A DNA stretch of 64,000 nucleotides, from contig NC_063997.1 of the NCBI RefSeq assembly GCF_932276165.1, positions 6,396,001 to 6,460,000 of the forward strand, given 5' to 3'. This stretch comes from Plutella xylostella. Lineage: Eukaryota; Arthropoda; Insecta; Lepidoptera; Plutellidae. The notes beneath the pieces are model-generated. The model worked only from the letters and a program-made list of their open reading frames with translations. It did no database searches and was not told the origin of the DNA. Below, one piece after another: positions 23,978-35,018 of this stretch (within the stretch, counting starts at the first letter, position 1; each line of letters starts with the position of its first letter). The translations under genes were made by a program, and so were the position numbers.

Positions 23978-25289
23978 CTATCTATCTATCTATCATGGCG
24001 AGCTGATTTTCCGCATTTAGCCTCCAAGGTGGGCCATTATGCGTGAAATACATATGGGGTGACTAGCTATTAAGCCACCCAAGCTCACGCCAGAAAGCCA
24101 GTAGACGACCTAGGTTGCTCATGACTTCCCGGAGGGACCCCGGAGATCCGAGGATTTTTGATCGTAGTGTCTCCACGCCTTTGCAATGTAACAAGACATG
24201 GGAAGCTGTTTCATCTTCCTCCATGCAACTTCTGCAAAGAGGAGTGGTGGAGATTTTCATGCGATATAGGTGTTTATTTAACCGGCAGTGGCCTGTTATG
24301 GTACTTATCACGACACGTAAGTTTGCTCTGTCCAAGCATAATAATTTGCGTGTTAGTTTAGTATTAATTAGTGGTACAAAAGCTTTTGTTTGTTTGCACT
24401 CGGCACTGTTACTCCAGAGATTGCTGTGGCATTCTGTCGTTCGGGAACGCAACCAAGAGCGAATTTGGTTGAAAGGGATCGGTACTATCGGCTCTGGGCC
24501 TATTGGTGCAGTGTCAGATCCCTTTCGTGCAAGTTCGTCAGCAGCGTCGTTCCCCAGCGACCCGCTGTGCCCTTTTATCCACTGGAGGGTTATGGTATTG
24601 TTTTGTGAGGCAAGCGATTCTAGAGCTGAGTGACACTCTAGTACTAGCCCCGAAGTTATAGTTTTGCTAGACAAAGCTAGCAGAACTGCAGCACTATCAG
24701 ATAGGATACGAATACGTTGATTCGTAACCTTTCTAGATTTGACTGCGTTAGCGGCCCGTGTAATAGCAACACATTCAGCCTGAAAGATTGTGTTGTATTT
24801 GCCTAGTGCCAGTGAAAAATGAATGTTTAGGTCATCCGAGTGAACACCAGCACCCGTACCTGACGTTTTTTTGGATCCATCAGTGTATATTCTCAGTTCA
24901 TATATACTGGACTGATCTCTTGGTTCTTCATGCAATTGAATGTTGTAGTGCCTATTAAATATATGGATAAGCGGTATTCGATCACCAATGGCTGCCATCA
25001 TTGGTTGATGTTTTATGGCTTCCAACATAATGGATGTGTGTGACGCTGTTGAGTTATTTGCCCACAGGCCAGCTGCTCTTAGTCTAAAAGCGGCGGCAGC
25101 TGCTTCCTGTTTCACCACGAGATGTAATGGTGGAAGGTCGAGAAGTACCTCGAGTGCGGCCGTGGGTGTTGATTTCATGCATCCTGTGATGGCTACACAT
25201 GCAAGCCTTTGTAGCTTTTGCAGCTTGTTTTTTACTGAGCTAAGTTCTGTTCTGGGCCACCAGACTACAGAACCGTAAGTTATGGTAGG
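23978..25289 (-). mobile_element. 5'-truncated LINE encoding an RNase H domain, perfect 12-bp target duplication
   Basis: The minus strand encodes the C-terminal part of a LINE ORF2. The open frame runs from about 25280 to a stop at 24063. RNase H residues are visible in order: IYTDGSKKTSGTGAG (Asp), FQAECVAI (Glu), RILSDSAAVLLAL (Asp), WIKGHSGSLGNDAADELAR (His, Asp). A Cys-Cys-His-Cys tail follows (CRSCMEEDETASHVLLHC). The 3' end is a (GATA)n tail at about 23978-23995. TTACACATAGGT occurs at 23966-23977 and again at 25290-25301 as the target duplication. The frame has no stops, so the insertion is fairly young. Upstream RT is lost to 5' truncation. Confidence 0.92.
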
Positions 25290-25521
25290 TTACACATAGG
25301 TATTATTACTTATAAAATTATATAGGTACATGCCACACTTATAAATATTATTTTGAGTAAATATACTTGTATGTTATACTTATTTGTTCCTAAAACTCAA
25401 CAAAATTCATTATTCTATGTTTTATGTTAAGTACTGAGCATGAAGAACTGGCTGACTTCTACAGTTACTTCTATAAAAAAAGAAAAAGAAAATGTTTCTT
25501 TTAAAAAAAGAACGCTTCGAG

Positions 25522-27735
25522 GCAATGGGAGATTTTCCAGTAGTTCCAAAATCGACCAATAGATGGCATTCGGCCTGTCGTTTTTAGTAGAGAGCTACAT
25601 TATTCTGAGGAAACGGAGATGACAAATGTCACAGACCTACTACAAAACAAATGTTATGTCATTCGGTTTCTCTTGTAGCTACGCGAATGTCTCCGGTGCT
25701 GTGTTTTGTGATAATTTCGACGACTCTGGCTATTCTTTTGGACTTTTGTGACTTCTATACCCGACCGACCTTTCTTCTTCGTCTTCTTTAGTCATTTTGA
25801 TTGAATAATCCCAAAAAAATACACTTGGAACAGCTTTTTTTTAGCATTTTCCTTGATTTACCTATAAAATAAAATGCCTCAGGTTTAGTTAAAGATAATA
25901 ATTATTAAAAAGTTTGTTTTAATTACCTACCTACAGAATGAGCAAGAATAAGTAAGTAGTATTACCTAAGAGGTAGTCTGATGGTTTGAAGTGGCCGGGG
26001 CATATTCTTGAATGCTTTTTTATGTTTAATCCAGGCTTTAATTCTTTTAATGCTTCCATCCATTTTGCCCGTCTTGTTTCGTTTTGTGGAATTTTGTGCA
26101 CCCCCATTTCTCTACAGTAAGCTACAATACAACACGACGACATATCTACTATAAATGCTATTCAGAGAGTCGGAAAACTTTAGTTTTGTGGTTTGGGTAG
26201 AGAAAACTAAGTACCCACCTACTAATGTCTGCTCTACCATAGAGAAATCATTACTTCCAACGTGCCTCAGAATAATTATGATACTTACACACGGCGTTCG
26301 CGCCTCGGACATGGACAGAGGATGCAGATGATCTCAACTAGTTCACACTTAATATTATGTATAACTACATATAACAGCAATTTATTATTATTAGTTTGCA
26401 CGTTCTCAACAAATACCAGTTATGCTACGAAATCATTTGTATTTGGCAATATTTGCCTAATAGGCAACTTGTAGGCAAACTATTTAATCAAAGTATTATT
26501 CTGTGGAAAAAACATGGATTTTTGTATTGGCTGAAAGGACTCGAATCCATGCCGGCTATAAAAAAATATGCAGTCCTGTTCAGTATGAAGCATGGAAGTA
26601 ATAATACAACAGGAATGCGCACTCACCAAAATGATGCAAACAAAAATAGACCTAACGTATTCACCTTAAGACTTATATTTGAAGTGAAAGAGGCCGCGAG
26701 CCGATAGAGAGGGTTACCACAGAGCCCTTCCTCTCTTTCTAACAATTGCCAGGATTTAGTTGTGTAAACTTTAGTAGATTTTGTACGAAGAGAGCTATGC
26801 AAAAAAAAATTAAATTAACTCATAGACTACTGTATATCATATCATTTTCAAAAACAAATTTATAATAAATCATTATAAACATGTAATTTTAATGAAATAT
26901 TTGGTATTTGTGTGAATAATAATTTCATAAAAAATATTGGTAGTTTTTCTAAATACTTTACGACAAGACCGAAGTTGTCAAGATGACGGATGACGTTTAT
27001 ACTGTTGTGAGAGACGTTATGGTTAGGGTGACCATTCATTCGTACTTTTGAATCACTTTCCATTAATTAGGACCTGTTTCATTCAACTTTTTGTTTTATT
27101 TTATACCTAAGTATCATTAGGTATTATTGTGACTGTTATCTTATAAGGCTGGTAAAGAGTTATGAGCTGTTGATTTTTTTGGTGATAGATATGAGTATTA
27201 TGAGATAATTTATCAAGCTTTATACCGGCGGAAGCACTTAGGTTGAGATATTTTTTTTGAAATCTTATGATTTTCATCAACTACACTTTACTAGACTATG
27301 TAAACGGAACACCCACAGAGTAAACAAGTTTTAGGTACATAGTTGCGTTTAATGTTAACCTGTTTTGACAATCTATACAAATTTTACCTTCACCCCATTT
27401 GTTTACTCAATTGTCATATCACCAAAATACATTCGTACCTGCATTGCAATCGAATTATTCGAATAATAGGTGACTTTGAGACCATCGACACCTATTCGCG
27501 ACATGATAGATTAGAAGTGATGTCTCATGAATTAACTAAAATTATGGTCACCAAAAATAGAAAGAGATGGAGGGCTCCGTGCTGACTATCTCTGTCGGCT
27601 CGTTTTTTTGGTGCAGTGCGCATTCCTGTTGTATTATTAATTCCATGGTATGAAGATTTACTAGCGCCATCTATTGTCGGGTTTTGTCTATGGACGTTGT
27701 CTATGGTTGAAAACCTCCCATTGCGGTAAATGAGC
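25522..27735. mobile_element. Inverted-repeat element containing a THAP exon
   Basis: Left CAATGGGAGATTTTC (about 25522) is inverted at about 27716 (GAAAACCTCCCATTG). CAATAGATGGC (25557) is inverted at about 27665 (GCCATCTATTG). A second inner pair is longer: 26590-26745 against 27545-27655, sharing ATAATACAACAGGAATGCGC and the GAGCCGA...AGAGCCC blocks. The outer pair with a THAP domain suggests a P-element-like or other THAP-bearing transposon; the inner pair may be a nested MITE of about 1.05 kb. No target duplication could be assigned. Confidence 0.55.
25966..26143 (-). CDS. THAP-type zinc-finger exon (fragment)
   Basis: The minus strand ATG at 26143 opens MSSCCIVAYCREMGVHKIPQ, then a central Trp (AKWMEAL) and RICPGHFKPSDYL, which matches the C2CH THAP DNA-binding domain through its final Cys-His. 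The exon ends at a GTAATAC donor (left boundary 25966, phase 1). No downstream exon could be joined. THAP domains occur in host DNA-binding proteins and at the N-terminus of P-type transposases; the inverted repeats on both sides favour transposon origin. Confidence 0.65.
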
Positions 27736-29088
27736 GAGCTGATTGGCTGGGATCGATGCGATGAGATTTTTTCTCCGATCTCCAGTCGAATGTCAATCTA
27801 TTAATAAGCATTTTTAATAAGCATTTTTATCTAAATTGCGCAGTAACAATGTGGAATACGCATCTACTCGACCAATATTCGACCTATATAGCCCGTTTAT
27901 TCGACATTTCTATAAAAGCTATTTTATTTTTATTAACGCACACATTAGTGCTGAAAAAGAGCTATAGGAGTTATTAATTCGCTTATTGATTGTTCAGGTT
28001 GCTATTATAGAACTATTACTCATCATTGTATTATTTGGATCTAATTAGCTGAATAAAAGATTTTATTTCACTATACTGCATCATTGTAACTCTTATAGCT
28101 TCATTAATCGACATTTCGAATAAAAGCTCTCAAATAACTGTAATAGCTCAATATGCTATTGTGGCACATTAATTCGATAAATAATTCAGTAATAGCATTT
28201 TGGTTACGTTTATAGAAGAAATGAAAACTAAAGGTCAAACAAAGTATTTGTCTCAAAATTCGTCAAGTGCGATGGCCGAAACGTCAAGTGGTTCCGACTT
28301 CCGTTGCTCCACAGAAAACAACTGAAGAAATCGAATGTCTGCACAATTTTATTCTGCTTTATTTAATTAGTATGCATACTTGCTTTGCAATCAATAAATC
28401 ACTCTTAATTGTTAAATCAATTCACCATTTTAATGACCTATGTTTGCTATAATATTCTATTCTGAAAATCAATATAATATTTTTTTATCGTGTAAAGAAA
28501 ATAAAGTTTTTTATCGTAATATATTTTTATTTTTAAAGGCTAATAAGAAAGACGACTGATTTAGGAAGGTGTAATAAGCCAGCACGATAACATTGTGCGG
28601 CATGGCTTTTAGGTTGATTCGAGTTTCGAAACTACAGTGTCATTTAGGTAGTTGCGCTCGCGTTCGATGAAGATGATCTACCCCGAGATTTTTATCTGGG
28701 ACATATCACATAGGATACTTTTTTTCCGATATTACCACGGGAACGGAACTTTGCGATATATAACCGACTTATGGGAACATTAGTAGTTCATTTCATTATC
28801 ATTAAGTATTATATGAAGCAAATATGAACCAAACGGTAATTAAATTACATTTAATAATAGACATCGAATGAGATTAATCCCAACTCGGGTTAGTCAAGTT
28901 AAGGGTTTTACATTGAGGAACCCTAAATTTATTTAATTATGGCTGCTTGCTATGCTATAAGTGCAACATTGTAACTATTATTCTATCAAAAATCTATTAA
29001 CAGTGCTGTAATAGCAATATACGAACAAAGATGGCTATGATTTTATTTTTATAAATTATTTAATAAATTTTGATCAAATTTACTATTA
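27736..29088. other. No gene recognised
   Basis: AT-rich. Several TTCGA(A/C)-rich lines resemble each other loosely (27890-28180). Nothing could be assigned to a family. Confidence 0.35.
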
Positions 29089-29272
29089 TGTAGTCTGAGC
29101 CTATCTGAAACCTAGTTAAACATTGTGAGATATGGCGTTTCGACTTTCTCCGTGTTCGGCATCATAAGGGTCACAGTGACAGTTAAATAAAGTCCATTTT
29201 TCTCTCCACCTTTAATTTGCAAGGTGCGGGTGCCTATATAAATAGAGTGAGTCGCCCGCGCGCCTCAGTTGG
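29089..29272 (+). repeat. Left arm of a ~4.9-kb inverted pair, carrying a pol II-type promoter
   Basis: 29089-29272 recurs inverted at 33811-34000, and its first about 47 bp also recur inverted at 33681-33727. Inside are AATAAA (29187), a TATATAAAT box (about 29234) and CCTCAGTTGG about 30 bp further on, a textbook arthropod TATA plus TCAGTT initiator spacing. The inverted copy holds the same elements pointing left, so the two promoters face each other. Confidence 0.75.
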
Positions 29273-29490
29273 TTTTTGATTTTTGAAGTGAACACTTCGG
29301 CAAAATGGCTCAATGTAGCCACGGTTCTCGTCGGCTTCGCTCCGACGGGGAAAAATATAATATTGAATTTGCGGAGTCCTCGCTGCCGGGAGCTGTAGCG
29401 TGATGCGGGCCAGGCGGCGCGGGGCCTGCCGGCTGCTGCGCACGCAGCCATTGCTGAGGATTTCGCAACGAAGGTTTGAGTTGATAAGCC
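29234..29490 (+). promoter_or_regulatory. TATA/initiator promoter with short first exon
   Basis: TATATAAAT near 29234 and the initiator TCAGTT near 29267 are followed by a GC-rich leader. The ATG at 29305 opens only a 32-codon frame that ends at TGA near 29401. A good donor (GCC|GTGAGTAAA) lies near 29489. No downstream exon was recognised. The transcript could be non-coding or belong to the repeat itself. Confidence 0.5.
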
Positions 29491-29984
29491 GTGAGTAAAA
29501 TGCTATTATTTACTGCTTTTAAAAGATCAGCCACTGGTCATAATGCTCCGGCGCTTGGGGTTTTTATCCCACGCAGTAGGGTCCGATTCAATAGTCGTGG
29601 TGATGATTGATCACATATTCCGGTCCTACTAGTGGCGCTTGAGCTAGATACTTACATTAATGACCGCTTTAAGTAAAGCATATGTTAATTTTATACAGGA
29701 AAAAATAATAAAAATATATTTTTCTACCCTCAATTTCTAATATTTTTAGAAAACAGTTGATAAAAACTTTGCTATTAAAATAATGCACTTGATTATAGCT
29801 TATGTAAGGCTTTACAAACAGGAGCTTTCCAGGATCGTCATAGGATTTTTTACAGGAAGCACGTGGCTCCGATTTTCAGTATGTTGGGACATTGTGGCAT
29901 GTGCGGCGAGTAATGTGATCCGCCGGTACCTACCCGCTGAGGGTAGGCAGGCCGATTCGGTGAAATTGAAGTTTCGTGTAATCT

Positions 29985-30420
29985 GCACCCGGCCCTGTGC
30001 TCCTGCGCTGGCCGCCGTCTTGTGGCACCTGCATCGCAGTGTACACCCGGCCCTGCGCTCCTGCCCTGGCCACCGGTTCGTGCCACCTGCATCGCAGCAT
30101 ACACCCGGCCCTGTGCTCCTGCGCTGGCCGCCGTCTCGTGCCACCTGCATCGCAGCGTACACCCGGTCCTGGCCCTGGCCACCGGTTTGTGGTACCTGCA
30201 TCGCTGCATAGACCCAGCCATGCACTCCTGCCCTGGCGGCTGTACACCCGGTCCTGGCCCTGGCCACCGTTTTGTGCCACCTGCATCGCAGCGTACACCT
30301 GGTCCTGGCTCTGGCCACCGGTTTGTGCTACCTGCATCGCTGCATAGACCCAGCCATGCACTCCTGCCCTGGCGGCTGTGTTGTCCCACCTGCATCGCTG
30401 CGCACACCTGGCACTCCTGT
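29985..30420. repeat. GC-rich minisatellite, 58-bp units with 51- and 85-bp variants
   Basis: The core (C/T)ACCTGCATCGC(A/T)GC starts at about 30026, 30084, 30142, 30193, 30278, 30329 and 30387. Spacings are 58, 58, 51, 85, 51 and 58. ACACCCGGCCCTG(T/C)GCTCCTG and CTGGCC(A/G)CCG blocks fill the rest. Several overlapping open frames on both strands arise only from the repeat and its GC content. Confidence 0.85.
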
Positions 30421-30576
30421 TCTGGTTGCCAGATCCAAACGCCCCCTGTCTGGGAAGAGATTTTATGCTCAGCGGAACCGCCTGCACTATTGCTAGCACG
30501 GTCATCATCATCATCAGCCATCATTATGAGTGACTTATTTAGAAGGTATCGAGTAACGTGCGCTATTCATCAGTGA

Positions 30577-33500
30577 TTTTGGCATATGCAGACGAACGTT
30601 TACTGCCAAGGTTGGTCATGTTAGCCATACAAGGGCACACCAACGAAGCCTGAGTAACCACCTGCAGTCGCCGTAGCCGCATCGGCATGGATGACGACAA
30701 ATCGGGTAACGTGCACCGCTTTTAAAAGTGTTATAGCACTTCAATTTGATGCCTCCGCTGAGGTAGGGTATTCTATTAAAGCAGCTTTCTTCTGAACTGC
30801 CCAAAGTGACCTGTAGACTGCTCCTGGGGATAGTTGTGCAATCATTTTTTTATTTCGATGTCTCTGCTGAAGAAACTGTAATGCAGCTTTTGTTCTAAAC
30901 TGCCTTAAGATCGTTGGACTGCTCATGGGAATGGTGACGCACGGTAAGTACAGGATCGTTACTCTATACTGATGAGAAACGAACGAACGAGAGTTGTCGT
31001 GCAATCGGCACGTTTAATACATACAAACAGATAGAGCGGCTCGCGCCGCAGTGCACTGAAAGTTCGTTTTTCGTCATATAAAGTGACCCCCCAGACACTA
31101 TCTTAAGTGTCATGACACATCGGCAGATTCCAGCTTTGAGTCTTTTCTTTTCTCGGCTGTGAGCAAAGTGAATCCCACCGGCGAGTGTTCAACCTAAAAG
31201 CACTGAGCTAATTCCTGATTTCGTGAAAGTCGCTGTTGCTATACCATACCGCTTCACAAGTTACCGAATTTATTATGATCCTACTGTCGGGTGATCATGA
31301 TCGGAGTGTCATCGCGGTTTCTGAGTGGCACCATATTAGCTGTCTTCCTTATGTCCCAGTGGATTGTGAGTGTGTATCCGAGCTCTTTGTTGAAAAATGC
31401 GTGAACCTCCTACGCAGCAGCTGTCTACTAGTTGTGTATCGAATAAATCGAGTAACGGTGCTCTTGCACGAGACGACTACCTTTTGGTAAAATTATAACT
31501 TCCACTATTCTGGGAACATGCATATACCTACTGTGTACTGTGTATCACATCACGTGTAGCCGCAGCCCTACTCAACGTACGGGGCTAGATAATAAACAAT
31601 GGCAGTCGTCATTAAATTTCTATGAATTTCGAAGGTCATCATTTGGAGCACAATCCAAAGGGTGAAAGTACCTATTCATGCCTAAACGGCTTCTCTAATG
31701 AAAATGTATTTTTAATTCGATTCTGGCGCAAACGTTTCATAACTATTTTTCAACACTGTATCTGCTGAAACTACTTAGACTGACTGGTTAAGATGCAGAC
31801 GTGCCGTTTTCACAATTCCATTTTGAGTAATCCTCAACTGTTTTATGGATCTTTCAGTTAGTTACGTAACTAGTTACCAAGTAAAAAAAAAAAAAAAAAG
31901 TTACTTGTGTCATGCTCGTACTCGCATCTCATTTAGGAGCTCTCTGGCCTCTAGCTGAAGGCTAAAACTGGTATATATATCTACTAAGCTAGTACAGAGT
32001 TATAACCGGGCAGCGGTGACATGGTAGCTGCTTGATTTATTAGAGTTTGCTGAAAACTTTCTAAATAAGTAATAATTATTAGTCATAATATTAACTCTTC
32101 GCAGTTCTTTCAGAATGCAATACCAGGTCGCTGAAGTAGGTAACCTTCCTTAGCTGGACAACAACAAGCCTTTTTGTTTTAAAGAGTGTCACAGTTATTC
32201 GCCGTTCCACTGTCATATCGATGTCCAAGGACTTTTTCTTGGGTATAGCTAACTACCTAAGTTTACCTATAGATAGCCGCAAGCTATCTGCTGTTGGCGA
32301 ACTGTCAGTTTTGATTGATAAGTCAGGCTCGAGGTGGCTCGTCCAACTGTCCATGTTCCCGCCACCATGATTGTTGCTTCCACAGATTAGAGAGTCTATG
32401 TTGGCTGTCGTTGCATCAGGTCTGATCAGGTACAACTAACATCTTTACGTACCATCTTTATTTAATCGAGCTATTTTATTTTGTTTTATCTAGGTTGACT
32501 TAATGGTTTCAAAATCGAACCTACAACAATGTAAGTAGGTACCTACCTACGTACCTTTGAAGTTGCAACAAGGCGAAGCCTTAAGGTTTTGGCCGAGACC
32601 TGCCCTTAGTGTTGACGAACATACCTAAAGGTGACCTTGTTAATGTTTTTCATATGAAGTACTGAACATTTTACTTATCCTGGTGGCATGACTGATCATT
32701 TACTTACCCAGCTAAGACATGTTAGCCGGGTTTCATTTATCAACTATTACAATTGTTATTGTTGTGTTAATCAATCTTTATTAATTGATGTCATCTACCA
32801 AGGAATGCTGCCAGAGCTCATAATATTCACACATGATGATACAGAATGATAGTAGCCCACAAAATCGGTGCAAAGGCTTATAAAATAACTTTCCTTCCTA
32901 GTAGGACTGCACAGGAACTCGTTAACCGCCGAGTTAGTTAGAATACAAAATTAGACTATGTGTTACTTGTCAATCTAGAATATGAATATAGTGACCTGTT
33001 TGAAAAACTGAATACTTAGTTATCCGCCAGTGTCACAGCCTTCATCTAATCTTTTCCAGTAGCTGATGAGGCTGAGATATTTAGTAAAATTATCTTCCCT
33101 TCAAGCACCACTCCTCGTTCCAAGGACTAGATGCCGCGCCAGGTGTTGCAGGCCGTGTCGTCGTACAGGGCTGACTGAGCAGGTCCTCGAGGCTCCAGGG
33201 TCGGCTGCTGCATTTCTGAGGTCAGTCCAGAATTACATACCCTAGTCAGCATGTGCTGACCTGAGCCCCAGCGGCCTGGATCGATATTCTACATTTTACA
33301 GCTTTTAAATATTGTTGCAAAGTATTTCACTGGTTCCATCCATTCGGCTAGTGTATGTTAAAAATATTGCCTTGACAATAACAAGATTTTGATCAATAAT
33401 TACTTATAAGTATTGCTTTCGAAGAGGCACTGTGTGTATCCATATGTATAAATACCTACCTATATGTATAGGTACATACCTTCCATAACTTTCTGACAAG

Positions 33501-33640
33501 TCAGGAATAATAAGGAAGTACTTAAGTCTTATGTATACTTATACCTTTCTTTTTAGTATATCTATTACCTAGAAATCTATGCATTATAAATTTATAGATT
33601 CAAATATTTATCTACTGATATACTCATCAGTAACTTATGG
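30577..33640. other. No gene recognised between the inverted arms
   Basis: 30770-30960 contains a diverged ~105-bp tandem pair (GCAGCTTT...TTCT(G/A)AACTGCC...GACTGCTC). A poly-A stretch lies near 31885. The frame 31236-31490 has no recognisable domain. Nothing resembles a transposase, capsid or replicase. Confidence 0.35.
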
Positions 33641-34030
33641 GTCACAGTTGGTTTTCTCTCCACCATGCGATAATAAACACATCTCACAATGTTTAACTAG
33701 GTTTCAGATAGGCTCAGACTACATAATAGACGCATTTTTCCTGAAATAAAAATGACATATTATGTATCTAGCCTATCTGAAACCTAGTCATTTCTGCATG
33801 GTGATATTACAACTGAGGCGCGCGGGCGACTCACTCTATTTATATAGGCACCCGCACCTTGCAAATTAAAGGTGGAGAGAAAAATGGACTTTATTTAACT
33901 GTCACTGTGACCCTTATGATGCCGAACACGGAGAAAGTCGAAACGCCATATCTCACAATGTTTAACTAGGTTTCAGATAGGCTAGATACATAATATGTCA
34001 TTTTTATTTCAGGAAAAATGCGTCTATTTT
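33640..34030 (-). repeat. Right arm: rearranged inverted copies of the 29.1-kb repeat
   Basis: Three pieces are packed together. 33681-33727 is inverted to 29089-29135. 33729-33789 is the reverse complement of 33968-34025 (GACGCATTTTTCCTGAAATA). 33811-34000 is the inverted promoter arm. The segment 33773-33991 is itself bounded by TAGCCTATCTGAAACCTAGT and its inverted complement, so it could be a 219-bp mobile unit. Confidence 0.7.
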
Positions 34031-34743
34031 TTCAGAAAGATTTAACATAGCCCTTAAACATATGTTAAGGAATTCATATTACTTTATCGATAAAGTTAAA
34101 TGCGTTTAAGATTTTTCGTATACGAATGTGTAAAATGCAACCAAAGAAATTGCACTCGAAATAACTCATTTAGTAAATAATAAAGATAATATGCTTTTGG
34201 AATCGGTTATATCTATCTCTTTCAAATGATAGAGAAGACACAATCCACAGTTTTAGTTCCTTATATTTTTCTGCAACAGCGTGGCTAAAATATAGCTAAA
34301 TAGTAGGGAGAAAGTAATTTTGTTGCATTTATCGCACAAAAATGAAGAGTTGTAGCAACTCGGCAGCTATAATTCTATTTATTTGTCGATTAATGAGCAC
34401 CACATCGCTGTAACTGCACCCTTAGTGTAGAAGCTGCAACAAAATTGCTATGACAGCCCTAAATTGGGTGCAGTTTACTTTTACTCGACTTTTAACCTAC
34501 TATTTAAGCTTCTTGGTCACAATTACTCGACTGTCTTAGCACTGAATTGCTGTATAATTTGTGCCCTTTTCGCGTCGAGACAGCGCTGCCGCGACCATAA
34601 TTCGATTAATTACGGGACCTTTACAGCACATGATAGCAAAACAGGAACGTGACCGTTACCTTTATTGCACATATTTTTGCTACTTGGTTAAGTAACGCGA
34701 TAAACCGGAAATAGATTTACTTATTGGTAAATTATCATTTTGA
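34031..34743. other. No gene recognised
   Basis: AT-rich; no family or clear repeat structure seen. Confidence 0.35.
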
Positions 34744-34751
34744 TGTTCTCA

Positions 34752-35010
34752 AGACGACCGAATGGCGTAGTGGTTAGTGACCCTGACTACTGAGCCGATG
34801 GTCCCGGGTTCGATTCCCGGCTGGGGCAGATATTTGTTTAAACACAGATATTTGTTCTCGGGTCTTGGATGTGCTCGTAAAATGGCAATAGGCCCGCCCC
34901 CTATTACATTGGGACTAACATAACACTCTGGCGAAAAGTGGGTGCAGCAATGCACCTCTGCCTACCCCGCAAGGGAGTACATTAGTACAAGGCGTGAGTT
35001 CGTGTGTGTG
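34752..35010 (+). mobile_element. tRNA-derived SINE (second family), 8-bp target duplication
   Basis: The head has an A box (TGGCGTAGTGG, 34762) and a B box (GGTTCGATTCC, about 34807), followed by a body (CCCCTATTACATTGGGACTA; CCCGCAAGGGAGTACATTAG) and a (GT)n tail. TGTTCTCA is found at 34744-34751 and 35011-35018 as a target duplication. It is a different family from the 5.5-kb and 39.5-kb SINEs. Confidence 0.88.
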
Positions 35011-35018
35011 TGTTCTCA

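Noticed and set aside
24115..24633. 172-codon plus-strand frame
   Set aside because: It is antisense to the RNase H coding frame of the LINE.
29812..30576. Several overlapping 116-224-codon frames on both strands
   Set aside because: All run through the GC-rich minisatellite, with the same peptides repeating in different frames; no domain.
29089..34030. Integrated linear parvovirus-like genome with promoter-bearing terminal repeats
   Set aside because: Inverted arms with TATA/initiator recall that layout, but no replication or capsid coding sequence is recognisable between them and the arms are rearranged.
34752..34830. tRNA gene
   Set aside because: It has A and B boxes but lacks a closing acceptor stem; it is the head of a SINE with (GT)n tail and 8-bp duplication.
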